This document shows, piece by piece, positions 1 to 14,100 of a stretch of 47,616 nucleotides of DNA. The stretch spans positions 1 to 47,616 of the forward strand of contig JAWZXG010000060.1 in the NCBI GenBank assembly GCA_037178625.1. The letters are read 5' to 3'. The position numbers and the translations under genes were made by a program. Each line of letters starts with the position of its first letter. Position 1 is the first letter of the stretch. The stretch comes from Skeletonema tropicum (Eukaryota > Bacillariophyta > Thalassiosirophyceae > Thalassiosirales > Thalassiosiraceae). Under the pieces are notes generated by a model. It had not been told where the DNA came from. It made no database searches and worked only from the letters and a program-made list of their open reading frames with translations.

Positions 1-3000
1 AGGATATCGATGCCCAGTGCTAGAAATCCTTGCGATATCGATGCCAGTGCTAGATATCTCACAGGATATCGATGCCCAGTGCTAGATATGTCAGGCGATA
101 TCGTGTCCAGATCCTAGATATCTCACTGGATATCGATGCCATCAGGGGCGGGAGCTAGATATCTGCGATATTGATGCCCAGTGCTGGCTATCTGAGGATA
201 TCGATGCACAGGGTGCTGGATATCCCTGGGCATATCAATAGCCCAGTCTAAAACAGATCTCTCACTGGATATCGATGCCCTGTGCTAGATATCTCACTGA
301 TATCGATGCCCCGTGCTAGATATATAGGGTGATATCGATGCCCAGTGCTAGATTTATCTCATTGATATTGATGCCCAGAGCTAGATATCTCACTGGATAT
401 CGATGCTGCCAGTGCTGGATATCGATGCCAGTGCTAGATATATGGTGATATCGATGCCCCCGTGCTAGATATCTCTTTGGATATTGATGCCCAGAGCTAG
501 ATATCTGGGGATATCTATGCCCAGTGTTGGATATCTGGGGATATTGATGCCCAGTGCTAGATATCTGGTGACATCGATGCCAGTGTTAGATATCCTCTCA
601 CTGCATATCGATGCCCAGTGCTAGAAATCTTGCGATATCGATGCCCAGTGCTAGATATCTCACAGGATATCGATGCCCAGTGCTAGATATCAGGCGATAT
701 CGATGTCCAGTCCTAGATATCTCACTGGATATCGATGCCCAGAGCTAGATATCTGGCGATATTGATGCCCAGTGCTGGCTATCTGGGGATATCGATGCAC
801 AGTGCTGGATATCTGGGCATATCAATGCCCAGTGCTAGATATCTCACTGGATATCGATGCCCTGTGCTAGATATCTCAATGGATATCGATGCCCAGTGCT
901 AGATATATGGTGATATCGATGCCCAGTGCTAGATATCTCATTGGATATTGATGCCCAGAGCTAGATATCTCACTGGATATCGATGCCCAGTGCTGGATAT
1001 CGATGCCCAGTGCTAGATATATGGTGATATCGATGCCCAGTGCTAGATATCTCATTGGATATCAATGCCCAGAGCTAGATATCTGGGGATATCTATGCCC
1101 AGTGCTGGATATCTGGGGATATTGATGCCCAGTGCTAGATATCTGGTGACATCGATGCCCAGTGTTAGATATCCTCTCACTGGATATCGATGCCCAGTGC
1201 TAGATATCTCACTGGATATTGATGCCGATGCCCATTGCTAGAAATCTTGCGATATCGATGCCCAGTGCTAGATATCTCACAGGATATCGATGCCCAGTGC
1301 TAGATATCAGGCGATATCGATGTCCAGTCCTAGATATCTCACTGGATATCGATGCCCAGAGCTAGATATCTGGCGATATTGATGCCCAGTGCTGGCTATC
1401 TGGGGATATCGATGCACAGTGCTGGATATCTGGGCATATCAATGCCCAGTGCTAGATATCTCACTGGATATCGATGCCCTGTGCTAGATATCTCAATGGA
1501 TATCGATGCCCAGTGCTAGATATATGGTGATATCGATGCCCAGTGCTAGATATCTCATTGGATATTGATGCCCAGAGCTAGATATCTCACTGGATATCGA
1601 TGCCCAGTGTTGGATATCGATGCCCAGTGCTAGATATATGGTGATATCGATGCCCAGTGCTAGATATCTCATTGGATATCGATGCCCAGAGCTAGATATC
1701 GGGGGATATCTATGCCCAGTGCTGGATATCTGGGGATATTGATGCCCAGTGCTAGATACCTGGTGACATCGATGCCCAGTGTTAGATATCCTCTCACTGG
1801 ATATCGATGCCCAGTGCTAAATATCTCACTTGATATTGATGCCGATGCCCACTGCTAGAAATCTTGCGATATCGATGCCCAGTGCTAGATATCTCACAGG
1901 ATATCGATGCCCAGTGCTAGATATCAGGCGATATCGATGTCCAGTCCTAGATATCTCACTGGATATCGATGCCCAGAGCTAGATATCTGGCGATATTGAT
2001 GCCCAGTGCTGGCTATCTGGGGATATCGATGCACAGTGCTGGATATCTGGGCATATCAATGCCCAGTGCTAGATATCTCACTGGATATCGATGCCCTGTG
2101 CTAGATATCTCAATGGATATCGATGCCCAGTGCTAGATATATGGTGATATCGATGCCCAGTGCTAGATATCTCATTGGATATTGATGCCCAGAGCTAGAA
2201 ATCTCACTGGATATCGATGCCCAGTGCTGGATATCGATGCCCAGTGCTAGATATATGGTGATATCGATGCCCAGTGCTAGATATCTCATTGGATATCGAT
2301 GCCCAGAGCTAGATATCTGGGGATATCTATGCCCAGTGCTGGATATCTGGGGATATTGATGCCCAGTGCTAGATATCTGGTGACATCGATGCCCAGTGTT
2401 AGATATCCTCTCACTGGATATCGATGCCCAGTGCTAGATATCTCACTGGATATTGATGTCGATGTCCAGTGCTAGAAATCTTGCAATATCGATGCCCAGT
2501 GCTAGATATCTCACAGGATATCGATGCCCAGTGCTAGATATCAGGTGATATCGATGTACAGTCCTAGATATCTCAGCACTGGATATCGATGCCCAGAGCT
2601 AGATATCTGGCGATATTGATGCCCAGTGCTGGCTATCTGGGGATATCGATGCACAGTGCTGGATATCTGGGCATATCAATGCCCAGTGCTAGATATCTCA
2701 CTGGATATCGATGCCCTGTGCTAAATATCTCAATTGATATCGATGCCCAGTGCTAGATATATGGTGATATCGATGCCCAGTGCTAGATATCTCATTGGAT
2801 ATTGATGCCCAGAGCTAGATATCTCACTGGATATCGATGCCCAGTGCTAGATATATGGTGATATCGATGCCCAGTGCTAGATATCTCATTGGATATCGAT
2901 GCCCAGAGCTAGATATCTGGGGATATCTATGCCCAGTGCTGGATATCTGGGGATATCTATGCCCAGTGCTAGATATCTGGTGACATCGATGCCCAGTGTT

Positions 3001-6000
3001 AGATATCCTCTCACTGGATATCGATGCCCAGTGCTAGATATCTCACTGGATATCGATGCCCAGTGCTAGAAATCTTGCGATATTGATGCCCAGTGCTAGA
3101 TATCTCACAGGATATCGATGCCCAGTGCTAGATATCAGGCGATATCGATGTCCAGTCCTAGATATCTCACTGGATATCGATGCCCAGAGCTAGATATCTG
3201 GCGATATTGATGCCCAGTGCTGGCTATCTGGGGATATCGATGCACAGTGCTGGATATCTGGGCATATCAATGCCCAGTGCTAGATATCTCACTGGATATC
3301 GATGCCCTGTGCTAGATATCTCAATGGATATCGATGCCCAGTGCTAGATATATGGTGATATCGATGCCCAGTGCTAGATATCTCATTGGATATTGATGCC
3401 CAGAGCTAGATATCTCACTGGATATCGATGCCCAGTGCTGGATATCGATGCCCAGTGCTAGATATATGGTGATATCGATGCCCAGTGCTAGATATCTCAT
3501 TGGATATCGATGCCCAGAGCTAGATATCTGGGGATATCTATGCCCAGTGCTGGATATCTCACTGGGATATCGATGCCCAGTGCTAGATATCTGGTGACAT
3601 CGATGCCCAGTGTTAGATATCCTCTCACTGGATATCGATGCCCAGTGCTAGATATCTCACTGGATATTGATGCCGATGCCCAGTGCTAGAAATCTTGCGA
3701 TATCGATGCCCAGTGCTAGATATCTCACAGGATATCGATGCCTAGTGCTAGATATCAGGCGATATCGATGTCCAGTCCTAGATATCTCACTGGATATCGA
3801 TGCCCAGAGCTAGATATCTGGCGATATTGATGCCCAGTGCTGGCTATCTGGGGATATCGATGCACAGTGCTGGATATCTGGGCATATCAATGCCCAGTGC
3901 TAGATATCTCACTGGATATCGATGCCCTGTGCTAGATATCTCAATGGATATCGATGCCCAGTGCTAGATATATGGTGATATCGATGCCCAGTGCTAGATA
4001 TCTCATTGGATATTGATGCCCAGAGCTAGATATCTCACTGGATATCGATGCCCAGTGCTGGATATCGATGCCCAGTGCTAGATATATGGTGATATCGATG
4101 CCCAGTGCTAGATATCTCATTGGATATCGATGCCCAGAGCTAGATATCTGGGGATATCTATGCCCAGTGCTGGATATCTGGGGATATTGATGCCCAGTGC
4201 TAGATATCTGGTGACATCGATGCCCAGTGTTAGATATCCTCTCACTGGATATCGATGCCCAGTGCTAGATATCTCACTGGATATTGATGCCGATGCCCAG
4301 TGCTAGAAATCTTGCGATATCGATGCCCAGTGCTAGATATCTCACAGGATATCGATGCCCAGTGCTAGATATCAGGCGATATCGATGTCCAGTCCTAGAT
4401 ATCTCACTGGATATCGATGCCCAGAGCTAGATATCTGGCGATATTGATGCCCAGTGCTGGCTATCTGGGGATATCGATGCACAGTGCTGGATATCTGGTC
4501 ATATCACTTCCCAGTGCTAGATATCTCACTGGATATCGATGCCCTGTGCTAGATATCTCAATGGATATCGATGCCCAGTGCTAGATATATGGTGATATCG
4601 ATGCCCAGTGCTAGATATCTCATTGGATATTGATGCCCAGAGCTAGATATCTCACTGGATATCGATGCCCAGTGCTGGATATCGATGCCCAGTGCTAGAT
4701 ATATGGTGATATCGATGCCCAGTGCTAGATATCTCATTGGATATCGATGCCCAGAGCTAGATATCTGGGGATATCTATGCCCAGTGCTGGATATCTGGGG
4801 ATATTGATGCCCAGTGCTAGATATCTGGTGACATCGATGCCCAGTGTTAGATATCCTCTCACTGGATATTGATGCCCAGTGCTAGATATCTCACTGGATA
4901 TCGATGCCCAGTGCTAGAAATCTTGCAATATCGATGCCCAGTGCTAGATATCTCACAGGATATCGATGCCCAGTGCTAGATATCAGGCGATATCGATGTC
5001 CAGTCCTAGATATCTCACTGGATATCGATGCCCAGAGCTAGATATCTGGCGATATTGATGCCCAGTGCTGGCTATCTGGGGATATCGATGCACAGTGCTG
5101 GATATCTGGGCATATCAATGCCCAGTGCTAGATATCTCACTGGATATCGATGCCCTGTGCTAGATATCTCAATGGATATCGATGCCCAGTGCTAGATATA
5201 TGGTGATATCGATGCCCAGTGCTAGATATCTCATTGGATATTGATGCCCAGAGCTAGATATCTCACTGGATATCGATGCCCAGTGCTGGATATCGATGCC
5301 CAGTGCTAGATATATGGTGATATCGATGCCCAGTGCTAGATATCTCATTGGATATCGATGCCCAGAGCTAGATATCTGGGGATATCTATGCCCAGTGCTG
5401 GATATCTGGGGATATTGATGCCCAGTGCTAGATATCTGGTGACATCGATGCCCAGTGTTAGATATCCTCTCACTGGATATCGATGCTCAGTGCTAGATAT
5501 CTCACTGGATATTGATGCCAATGCCCAGTGCTAGAAATCTCACAGGATATCGATGCCCAGTGCTAGATATCAGGCGATATCGATGTCCAGTCCTAGATAT
5601 CTCACTGGATATCGATGCCCAGAGCTAGATATCTGGCGATATTGATGCCCAGTGCTGGCTATCTGGGGATATCGATGCACAGTGCTGGATATCTGGGCAT
5701 ATCAATGCCCAGTGCTAGATATCTCACTGGATATCGATGCCCTGTGCTAGATATCTCAATGGATATCGATGCCCAGTGCTAGATATATGGTGATATCGAT
5801 GCCCAGTGCTAGATATCTCATTGGATATTGATGCCCAGAGCTAGATATCTCACTGGATATCGATGCCCAGTGCTGGATATCGATGCCCAGTGCTAGATAT
5901 ATGGTGATATCGATGCCCAGTGCTAGATATCTCATTGGATATCGATGCCCAGAGCTAGATATCTTGGGATATCTATGCCCAGTGCTGGATATCTGGGGAT

Positions 6001-9000
6001 ATTGATGCCCAGTGCTAGATATCTGGTGACATCGATGCCCAGTGTTAGATATCCTCTAACTGGATGTCGATGCCCAGTGCTAGATATCTCACTGGATATT
6101 GATGCCAATGCCCAGTGCTAGAAATCTTGCGATATCGATGCCCAGTGCTAGATATCTCACAGGATATCGATGCCCAGTGCTAGATATCAGGCGATATCAA
6201 TGTCCGTCCTAGATATCTCACTGGATATCGATGCCCAGAGCTAGATATCTGGCGATATTGATGCCCAGTGCTGGCTATCTGGGGATATCGATGCACAGTG
6301 CTGGATATCTGGGCATATCAATGCCCAGTGCTAGATATCTCACTGGATATCGATGCCCTGTGCTAGATATCTCAATGGATATCGATGCCCAGTGCTAGAT
6401 ATATGGTGATATCGATGCCCAGTGCTAGATATCTCATTGGATATTGATGCCCAGAGCTAGATATCTCACTGGATATCGATGCCCAGTGCTGGATATCGAT
6501 GCCCAGTGCTAGATATATGGTGATATCGATGCCCAGTGCTAGATATCTCATTGGATATCGATGCCCAGAGCTAGATATCTGGGGATATCTATGCCCAGTG
6601 CTGGATATCTGGGGATATTGATGCCCAGTGCTAGATATCTGGTGACATCGATGCCCAGTGTTAGATATCCTCTCACTGGATATCGATGCCCAGTGCTAGA
6701 TATCTCACTGGATATTGATGTCGATGTCCAGTGCTAGAAATCTTGCGATATCGATGCCCAGTGCTAGATATCTCACAGGATATCGATGCCCTTTGCTAGA
6801 TATATGGTGATATCGATGTCCAGTCCTAGATATCTCACTGGATATCGATGCCCAGAGCTAGATATCTGGCGATATTGATGCCCAGTGCTGGCTATCTGGG
6901 GATATCGATGCACAGTGCTGGATATCTGGGCATATCAATGCCCAGTGCTAGATATCTCACTGGATATCGATGCCCTGTGCTAGATATCTCAATGGATATC
7001 GATGCCCAGTGCTAGATATATGGTGATATCGATGCCCAGTGCTAGATATCTCATTGGATATTGATGCCCAGAGCTAGATATCTCACTGGATATCGATGCC
7101 CAGTGCTGGATATCGATGCCCAGTGCTAGATATATGGTGATATCGATGCCCAGTGCTAGATATCTCAATGGATATCTATGCCCAGAGCTAGATATCTGGG
7201 GATATCTATGCCCAGTGCTGGATATCTGGGGATATTGATGCCCAGTGCTAGATATCTGGTGACATCGATGCCCAGTGTTAGATATCCTCTCACTGGATAT
7301 CGATGCACAGTGCTAGATATCTCACTGGATATCGATGCCCAGTGCTAGAAATCTTGCGATATCGATGCCCAGTGCTAGATATCTCACAGGATATCGATGC
7401 CCAGTGCTAGATATCAGGCGATATCGATGTCCAGTCCTAGATATCTCACTGGATATCGATGCCCAGAGCTAGATATCTGGCGATATTGATGCCCAGTGCT
7501 GGCTATCTGGGGATATCGATGCACAGTGCTGGATATCTGGGCATATCAATGCCCAGTGCTAGATATCTCACTGGATATCGATGCCCTGTGCTAGATATCT
7601 CAATGGATATCGATGCCCAGTGCTAGATATATGGTGATATCGATGCCCAGTGCTAGATATCTCATTGGATATTGATGCCCAGAGCTAGATATCTCACTGG
7701 ATATCGATGCCCAGTGCTGGATATCGATGCCCAGTGCTAGATATATGGTGATATCGATGCCCAGTGCTAGATATCTCATTGGATATCAATGCCCAGAGCT
7801 AGATATCTGGGGATATCTATGCCCAGTGCTGGATATCTGGGGATATTGATGCCCAGTGCTAGATATCTGGTGACATCGATGCCCAGTGTTAGATATCCTC
7901 TCACTGGATATCGATGCCCAGTGCTAGATATCTCACTGGATATTGATGTCGATGTCCAGTGCTAGAAATCTTGCGATATCGATGCCCAGTGCTAGATATC
8001 TCACAGGATATCGATGCCCAGTGCTAGATATCAGGCGATATCGATGTCCAGTCCTAGATATCTCACTGGATATCGATGCCCAGAGCTAGATATCTGGCAA
8101 TATTGATGCCAAGTGCTGGCTATCTGGGGATATCGATGCACAGTGCTGGATATCTGGGCATATCAATGCCCAGTGCTAGATATCTCACTGGATATCGATG
8201 CCCTGTGCTAGATATCTCAATGGATATCGATGCCCAGTGCTAGATATATGGTGATATCGATGCCCAGTGCTAGATATCTCATTGGATATTGATGCCCAGA
8301 GCTAGATATCTCACTGGATATCGATGCCCAGTGCTGGATATCGATGCCCAGTGCTAGATATATGGTGATATCGATGCCCAGTGCTAGATATCTCATTGGA
8401 TATCGATGCCCAGAGCTAGATATCTGGGGATATCTATGCCCAGTGCTGGATATCTGGGGATATTGATGCCCAGTGCTAGATATCTGGTGACATCGATGCC
8501 CAGTGTTAGATATCCTCTCACTGGATATCGATGCCCAGTGCTAGATATCTCACTGGATATTGATGTCGATGTCCAGTGCTAGAAATCTTGCGATATCGAT
8601 GCCCAGTGCTAGATATCTCACAGGATATCGATGCCCAGTGCTAGATATCAGGCGATATCGATGTCCAGTCCTAGATATCTCACTGGATATCGATGCCCAG
8701 AGCTAGATATCTGGCGATATTGATGCCCAGTGCTGGCTATCTGGGGATATCGATGCACAGTGCTGGATATCGGGGCATATCAATGCCCAGTGCTAGATAT
8801 CTCACTGGATATCGATGCCCTGTGCTAGATATCTCAATGGATATCGATGCCCAGTGCTAGATATATGGTGATATCGATGCCCAGTGCTAGATATCTCATT
8901 GGATATTGATGCCCAGAGCTAGATATCTCACTGGATATCGATGCCCAGTGCTGGATATCGATGCCCAGTGCTAGATATATGGTGATATCGATGCCCAGTG

Positions 9001-9935
9001 CTAGATATCTCATTGGATATCGATGCCCAGAGCTAGATATCTGGGGATATCTATGCCCAGTGCTGGATATCTGGGGATATTGATGCCCAGTGCTAGATAT
9101 CTGGTGACATCGATGCCCAGTGTTAGATATCCTCTCACTGGATATCGATGCCCAGTGCTAGATATCTCACAGGATATCGATGCCCAGTGCTAGAAATCTT
9201 GCGATATCGATGCCCAGTGCTAGATATCTCACAGGATATCGATGCCCAGTGCTAGATATCAGGCGATATCGATGTCCAGTCCTAGATATCTCACTGGATA
9301 TCGATGCCCAGAGCTAGATATCTGGCGATATTGATGCCCAGTGCTGGCTATCTGGGGATATCGATGCACAGTGCTGGATATCTGGGCATATCAATGCCCA
9401 GTGCTAGATATCTCACTGGATATCGATGCCCTGTGCTAGATATCTCAATGGATATCGATGCCCAGTGCTAGATATCTCATTGGATATTGATGCCCAGAGC
9501 TAGATATCTCACTGGATATCGATGCCCAGTGCTGGATATCGATGCCCAGTGCTAGATATATGGTGATATCGATGCCCAGTGCTAGAGATCTCATTGGATA
9601 TCGATGCCCAGAGCTAGATATCTGAGGATCTCTATGCCCAGTGCTAAATATCTGGGGATATTGATGCCCAGTGCTAGATATCTGGTGACATCGATGCCCA
9701 GTGTTAGATATCCTCTCACTGGATATCGATGCCCAGTGTTAGATATCCTCTCACTGGATATCGATGCCCAGTGCTGGATATCTCACAGGATATCGATGCC
9801 CAGTGCTAGATATCTCACAGGATATCGATGCCCAGTGCTAGATATCAGGCGACATCGATGTCCAGTCCTAGATATCTCACTGGATATCGATGCCCAGTGC
9901 TAGATATCTCATTGGATATTGATACCCAGAGCTAG
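1..9935 (+). repeat. Satellite array, forward polarity (about 617-bp higher-order unit)
   Basis: Continuous tandem repeats of about 20-35 bp monomers of the type GATATCGATGCCCAGTGCTA followed by GATATCTCACTG. Marker variants recur at long period: the variant CTAGAAATCTTGCG occurs near 621, 1238, 1855, 2472, 3066, 3686, 4302 and 4914, so the higher-order unit is about 617 bp (about 20 monomers, roughly 16 copies here). Units are nearly identical apart from single-base changes and small indels; the first 600 bp are the most diverged. Every monomer contains EcoRV-type GATATC and usually ATCGAT. Open frames inside are by-products of the repeat and are not genes. Confidence 0.97.
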
Positions 9936-12471
9936 CGATATCACCATATATCTAGCACTGGGCATCGATATTCATTGAGATATCTAGCACAGGGCATCGA
10001 TATCCAGTGAGATATCTAGCACTGGGCATTGATATGCCCAGATATCCAGCACTGTTCATCGATATCCCCAGATAGCCAGCACTGGGCATCAATATCGCCA
10101 GATATCTAGCTCTGGGCATCGATATCCAGTGAGATATCTAGGACTGGACATCGATATCGCCTGATATCTAGCACTGGGCATCAATATCCTGTGAGATATC
10201 TAGCACTGGGCATCGATATCGCAAGATTTCTAGCACTGGGCATCGGAATCAAAATCCAATGAGATATCTAGCACTGGGCATCGATATCCAGTGAGAGGAT
10301 ATCTAACACTGGGCATCGATGTCACCAGATATCTAGCACTTGGCATCAATATCCCCAGATATCCAGCACTGGGCATAGATATCCCCAGATATCTAGCTCT
10401 GGGCATCGATATCCAATGAGATATCTAGCACTGGGCATCGATATCACCATATATCTAGCACTGGGCATCGATATCCAGCACTGGGCATCGATATCCAGTG
10501 AGATATCTAGCTCTGGGCATCAATATCCAATGAGATATCTAGCACTGGGCATCGATATCACCATATATCTAGCACTGGGCATCGATATCCATTGAGATAT
10601 CTAGCACAGGGCATCGATATCCAGTGAGATATCTAGCACTGGGCATTGATATGCCCAGATATCCAGCACAGTGCATCAATATCCCCAGATAGCCAGCTTT
10701 GGGCATCAATATCGCCAGATATCTAGCTCTGGGCATCGATATCCAGTGAGATATCTAGGACTGGACATCGATATCGCCTGATATCTAGCATTGGGCATCG
10801 ATATCCTGTGAGATATCTAGCACTGGGCATCGATATCGCAAGATTTCTAGCACTGGGCATCGGCATCAATATCCAGTGAGATATCTAGCACTGGGCATCG
10901 ATATCCAGTGAGAGGATATCTAACACTGGGCATCGATGTCACCAGATATCTAGCACTGGGCATCAATATCCCCAGATATCCAGCACTGGGCATAGATATC
11001 CCCAGATATCTAGCTCTGGGCATCGATATCCAATGAGATATCTAGCACTGGGCATCGATATCACCATATATCTAGCACTGGGCATCGATATCCAGTGAGA
11101 TATCTAGCTCTGGGCATCAATATCCAATGAGATATCTAGCACTGGGGGGCATCGATATCACCATATATCTAGCACTGGGCATCGATATCCATTGAGATAT
11201 CTAGCACAGGGCATCGATATCCAGTGAGATATCTAGCACTGGGCATTGATATGCCCAGATATCCAGCACTGTGCATCGATATCCCCAGATAGCCAGCTTT
11301 GGGCATCAATATCGCCAGATATCTAGCTCTGGGCATCGATATCCAGTGAGATATCTAGGACTGGACATCGATATCGCCTGATATCTAGCACTGGGCATCG
11401 ATATCCTGTGAGATATCTAGCACTGGGCATCGATATCGCAAGATTTCTAGCACTGGACATCGATATCCAGTGAGATATCTAGCACTGGGCATCGATATCC
11501 AGTGAGAGGATATCTAACACTGGGCATCGATGTCACCAGATATCTAGCACTGGGCATCAATATCCCCAGATATCCAGCACTGGGCATAGATATCCCCAGA
11601 TATCTAGCTCTGGGCATCGATATCCAATGAGATATCTAGCACTGGGCATCGATATCACCATATATCTAGCACTGGGCATCGATATCCAGCACTGGGCATC
11701 GATATCCAGTGAGATATCTAGCTCTGGGCATCAATATCCAATGAGATATCTAGCACTGGGCATCGATATCACCATATATCTAGCACTGGGCATCGATATC
11801 CATTGAGATATCTAGCACAGGGCATCGATATCCAGTAAGATATCTAGCACTGGGCATTGATATGCCCAGATATCCAGCACTGTGCATCGATATCCCCAGA
11901 TAGCCAGCACTGGGCATCAATATCGCCAGATATCTAGCACTGGGCATCGATATCCAGTGAGATATCTAGGACTGGACATCGATATTGCCTGATATCTAGC
12001 ACTGGGCATCGATATCCTGTGAGATATCTAGCACTGGGCATCGATATCGCAAGATTTCTAGCACTGGGCATCGATATCCAGTGAGATATCTAGCACTGGG
12101 CATCGATATCCAGTGAGAGGATATCTAACACTGGGCATCGATGTCACCAGATATCTAGCACTGGGCATCAATATCCCCAGATATCCAGCACTGGGCATAG
12201 ATATCCCCAGATATCTAGCTCTGGGCATCGATATCCAATGAGATATCTAGCACTGGGCATCGATATCACCATATATCTAGCACTGGGCATCAATATCCAG
12301 CACTGGGCATCGATATCCAGTGAGATATCTAGCTCTGGGCATCAATATCCAATGAGATATCTAGCACTGGGCATCGATATCACCATATATCTAGCACTGG
12401 GCATCGATATCCATTGAGATATCTAGCACAGGGCATCGATATCCAGTGAGATATCTAGCACTGGGCATTGA
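9936..12471 (-). repeat. Satellite array, inverted polarity (left part)
   Basis: The same satellite read on the opposite strand (monomers appear as TAGCACTGGGCATCGATATC). The switch falls at CTAG 9932-9935. About four higher-order units follow, ending at the A at 12471 where HLE-1 is inserted. The block resumes at 16640 with exactly the next satellite bases. Confidence 0.95.
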
Positions 12472-12473
12472 TC

Positions 12474-12486
12474 GGCCCTCGGGGCC
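12474..12486. repeat. 3'-terminal palindrome of HLE-1
   Basis: GGCCC-TCG-GGGCC, a perfect 5-bp stem with a 3-base loop, two bases from the element end. The same palindrome is terminal in HLE-3a and HLE-3b. Probably the terminator hairpin used in rolling-circle transposition, although it lies closer to the end than in classical Helitrons. Confidence 0.7.
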
Positions 12487-12620
12487 CCGGGTCGAAACAA
12501 GCGCAGTGAAGTGTCGATAACGGGGCCGGGAGGTGCCCAACCCCTTATGGTCACAAATTCTCCATTTTTTTCCAAACTTTTTTCTACAGGGATCTTGGTA
12601 GGAATCAGTATAGTAGCTAT

Positions 12621-12830
12621 TTAGTGAGAAAGTTTACCTGGTGGACACGTAGAGGCTCTGTAGACCATACCGCTGTAGGATTTGTACTTGTTCCTACGTA
12701 GAAAGCGAGAAGTACCTGGCTTAAAGGCGCTTTTTACAGAAATTGATTGGCTGTATCTGTCGAGGATACCGTCATTTGCAGAAAGAAATACAGGTACATT
12801 GTCATTATAGGTGACATGTTTCTTCATCAC
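12621..12830 (-). pseudogene. C-terminal coding remnant shared with HLE-3
   Basis: A short minus-strand frame whose last 35 codons match the end of the frame at 33866-34144 and 42868-43146. Both read PVFLS, then about 25 diverged residues, then the pattern G-T-S-x-F-L-x-R-N-x-Y-(K/R)-S-Y-(S/A)-G-x-x-Y-R. The underlying DNA is alignable to the stop codon and beyond. In HLE-3 this segment lies downstream of PIF1 helicase motifs, so it is probably the last exon of the helicase polyprotein, retained after internal deletion. No known domain is recognised. A possible splice acceptor (CTCGACAG on the minus strand) lies inside the frame. Confidence 0.5.
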
Positions 12831-12895
12831 GAGAAATATTCTCCCTTTGTTGTATCCTTTATTGATTGTCGTTAAATTGTCATGTTGCCGCGATT

Positions 12896-12930
12896 GAAAA
12901 TAAATTTGTCTTCAAGACAAATTTATTTTC
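12896..12930. repeat. Perfect 35-bp hairpin of the intron-hairpin family
   Basis: Perfect 15-base arms GAAAATAAATTTGTC and their complement around a 5-base loop TTCAA. It is the best-preserved member of the family found in the introns, and lies about 35 bp from the point where similarity to the 44-kb copy ends (about 12965), next to the internal-deletion junction of HLE-1. Confidence 0.85.
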
Positions 12931-12964
12931 CATGCAAGTTGTGAATATTGCATTGGAAAAGAAC

Positions 12965-14100
12965 TTCTCTCCAGGGATGATATACCTGAACTGAATATAC
13001 CTGAACTGACCAAGCTGTCGCAAATGGTGTGGCAAACAGGACTGTCTAAGGAGTGTTTCTGTACGTCCATTATGTTGCCAAGTGTCACTAACACGATTAT
13101 GTCATCAAGTTCCTGTGATTTATGTTTCGGAATGAAACGAAGCTTCGTCTCGCGATGACCGTCTACCAAATTTTGTTCAGCGACCATACTTTGCTTCTTG
13201 ATCTCCTTCAGAGGTATGCCTTTGTGTCGGACTTGCTTGACACATAGGACTTTTTGAAGCCAGGTTGTCACAAAGAATATTATATGTTTTAACGATATAT
13301 TCGGAGCTGGAAGTAACATTGGGAAAAGACCAAAAATGTCAGCGATGAAGTGAAGTATCGGACCTCAAAATATTTTTGTCGTGAGGACAAATTTATTTTC
13401 AGAATCGTACACCGTACCAGTGACACTCGTACAAGTATAATAACTCACCTTGTCTAGCAATGGACGATGTTGTATCTTTTACAGGTGTCACAACTGGAAC
13501 TGGAATGACCTTTTCCGACAGCTCTCCCAACATAGATCCAATAGTTCCAGACGCTTTTGTGTTCTGTGGAATTTCTCCAACTCCAACTGGCCGAGCTGCA
13601 TTGCCATTATTGCTACGAAATACACCAGCATCGTCTGCTTCCAAGGGGGCGTTATCAACATTACCAACACCCATATTGGTGCCATCATTATCACGTTCTC
13701 CTGACAGTCTAGCAACCGAAGTAGCATTACGACACGGATAATCCTTCACGGTAGAACCAGAAGACTCATGAAACAGGCGGTCGAGACAGCTGCGCGGAAG
13801 TCTACTGGTAGACAGAGAATCATATAAATGATCGCGAATGGTTTGGCGGCCCACAAGACTGTGATCTTCTGAGCAGCGGCGATATGCGCGAACAGTAGCA
13901 GGTTGTTCCCCAGCATGATACAGCAACGCCGGAAGATTAGTTGGGTCAACTGCTGACTCCTCACCAGAAGGAGTAGACGCTGGTATGTCCGTTTCAGACG
14001 GATGATGAGTATTCACTGGAGTTGCGGCACTACCATTGCTCTCTTTAGGGCACTGCTGTTCGATGTCATAATTTTTTGATGATTGCTTTAACTTTTTAAC
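12965..14100 (-). pseudogene. Truncated copy of the Ulp1-associated gene (N-terminal part)
   Basis: Minus-strand coding in two exons: about 14100-13449, intron 13448-13307, then 13306 to about 12965. The second exon (starting PNISLKHIIFFVTTW) and the end of the first exon (VPVVTPVKDTTSSIA) match the plus-strand copy at 44038-44560 almost residue for residue, and the intron has the same length (142 bp), phase 1, in both. The upstream part is Ser/Thr/Asn-rich and unrecognised. Similarity stops abruptly at a CTGGAGAGAAG near 12965. The Ulp1 catalytic domain itself is absent, so this copy cannot encode the protease. A frameshift near 14100 separates it from the preceding leader exon. Confidence 0.65.
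13307..13448 (-). other. Intron (142 bp) with hairpin
   Basis: Donor GTGAGT, acceptor TTACTTCCAG on the minus strand, phase 1 on both sides. Same length and position as the intron at 44099-44240. It contains the hairpin at 13366-13400 (arms AAAATATTTTTGTC and GACAAATTTATTTT, loop GTGAG). Confidence 0.8.

Noticed and set aside
9604..9903. Open frames of 60-100 codons in the satellite (also near 16505-17399, 22343-22706, 25459-25674)
   Set aside because: They merely translate the tandem monomer (repeating SARYL or GHRYP patterns) and appear wherever monomer lengths happen to keep a frame. No start context and no independent protein features.
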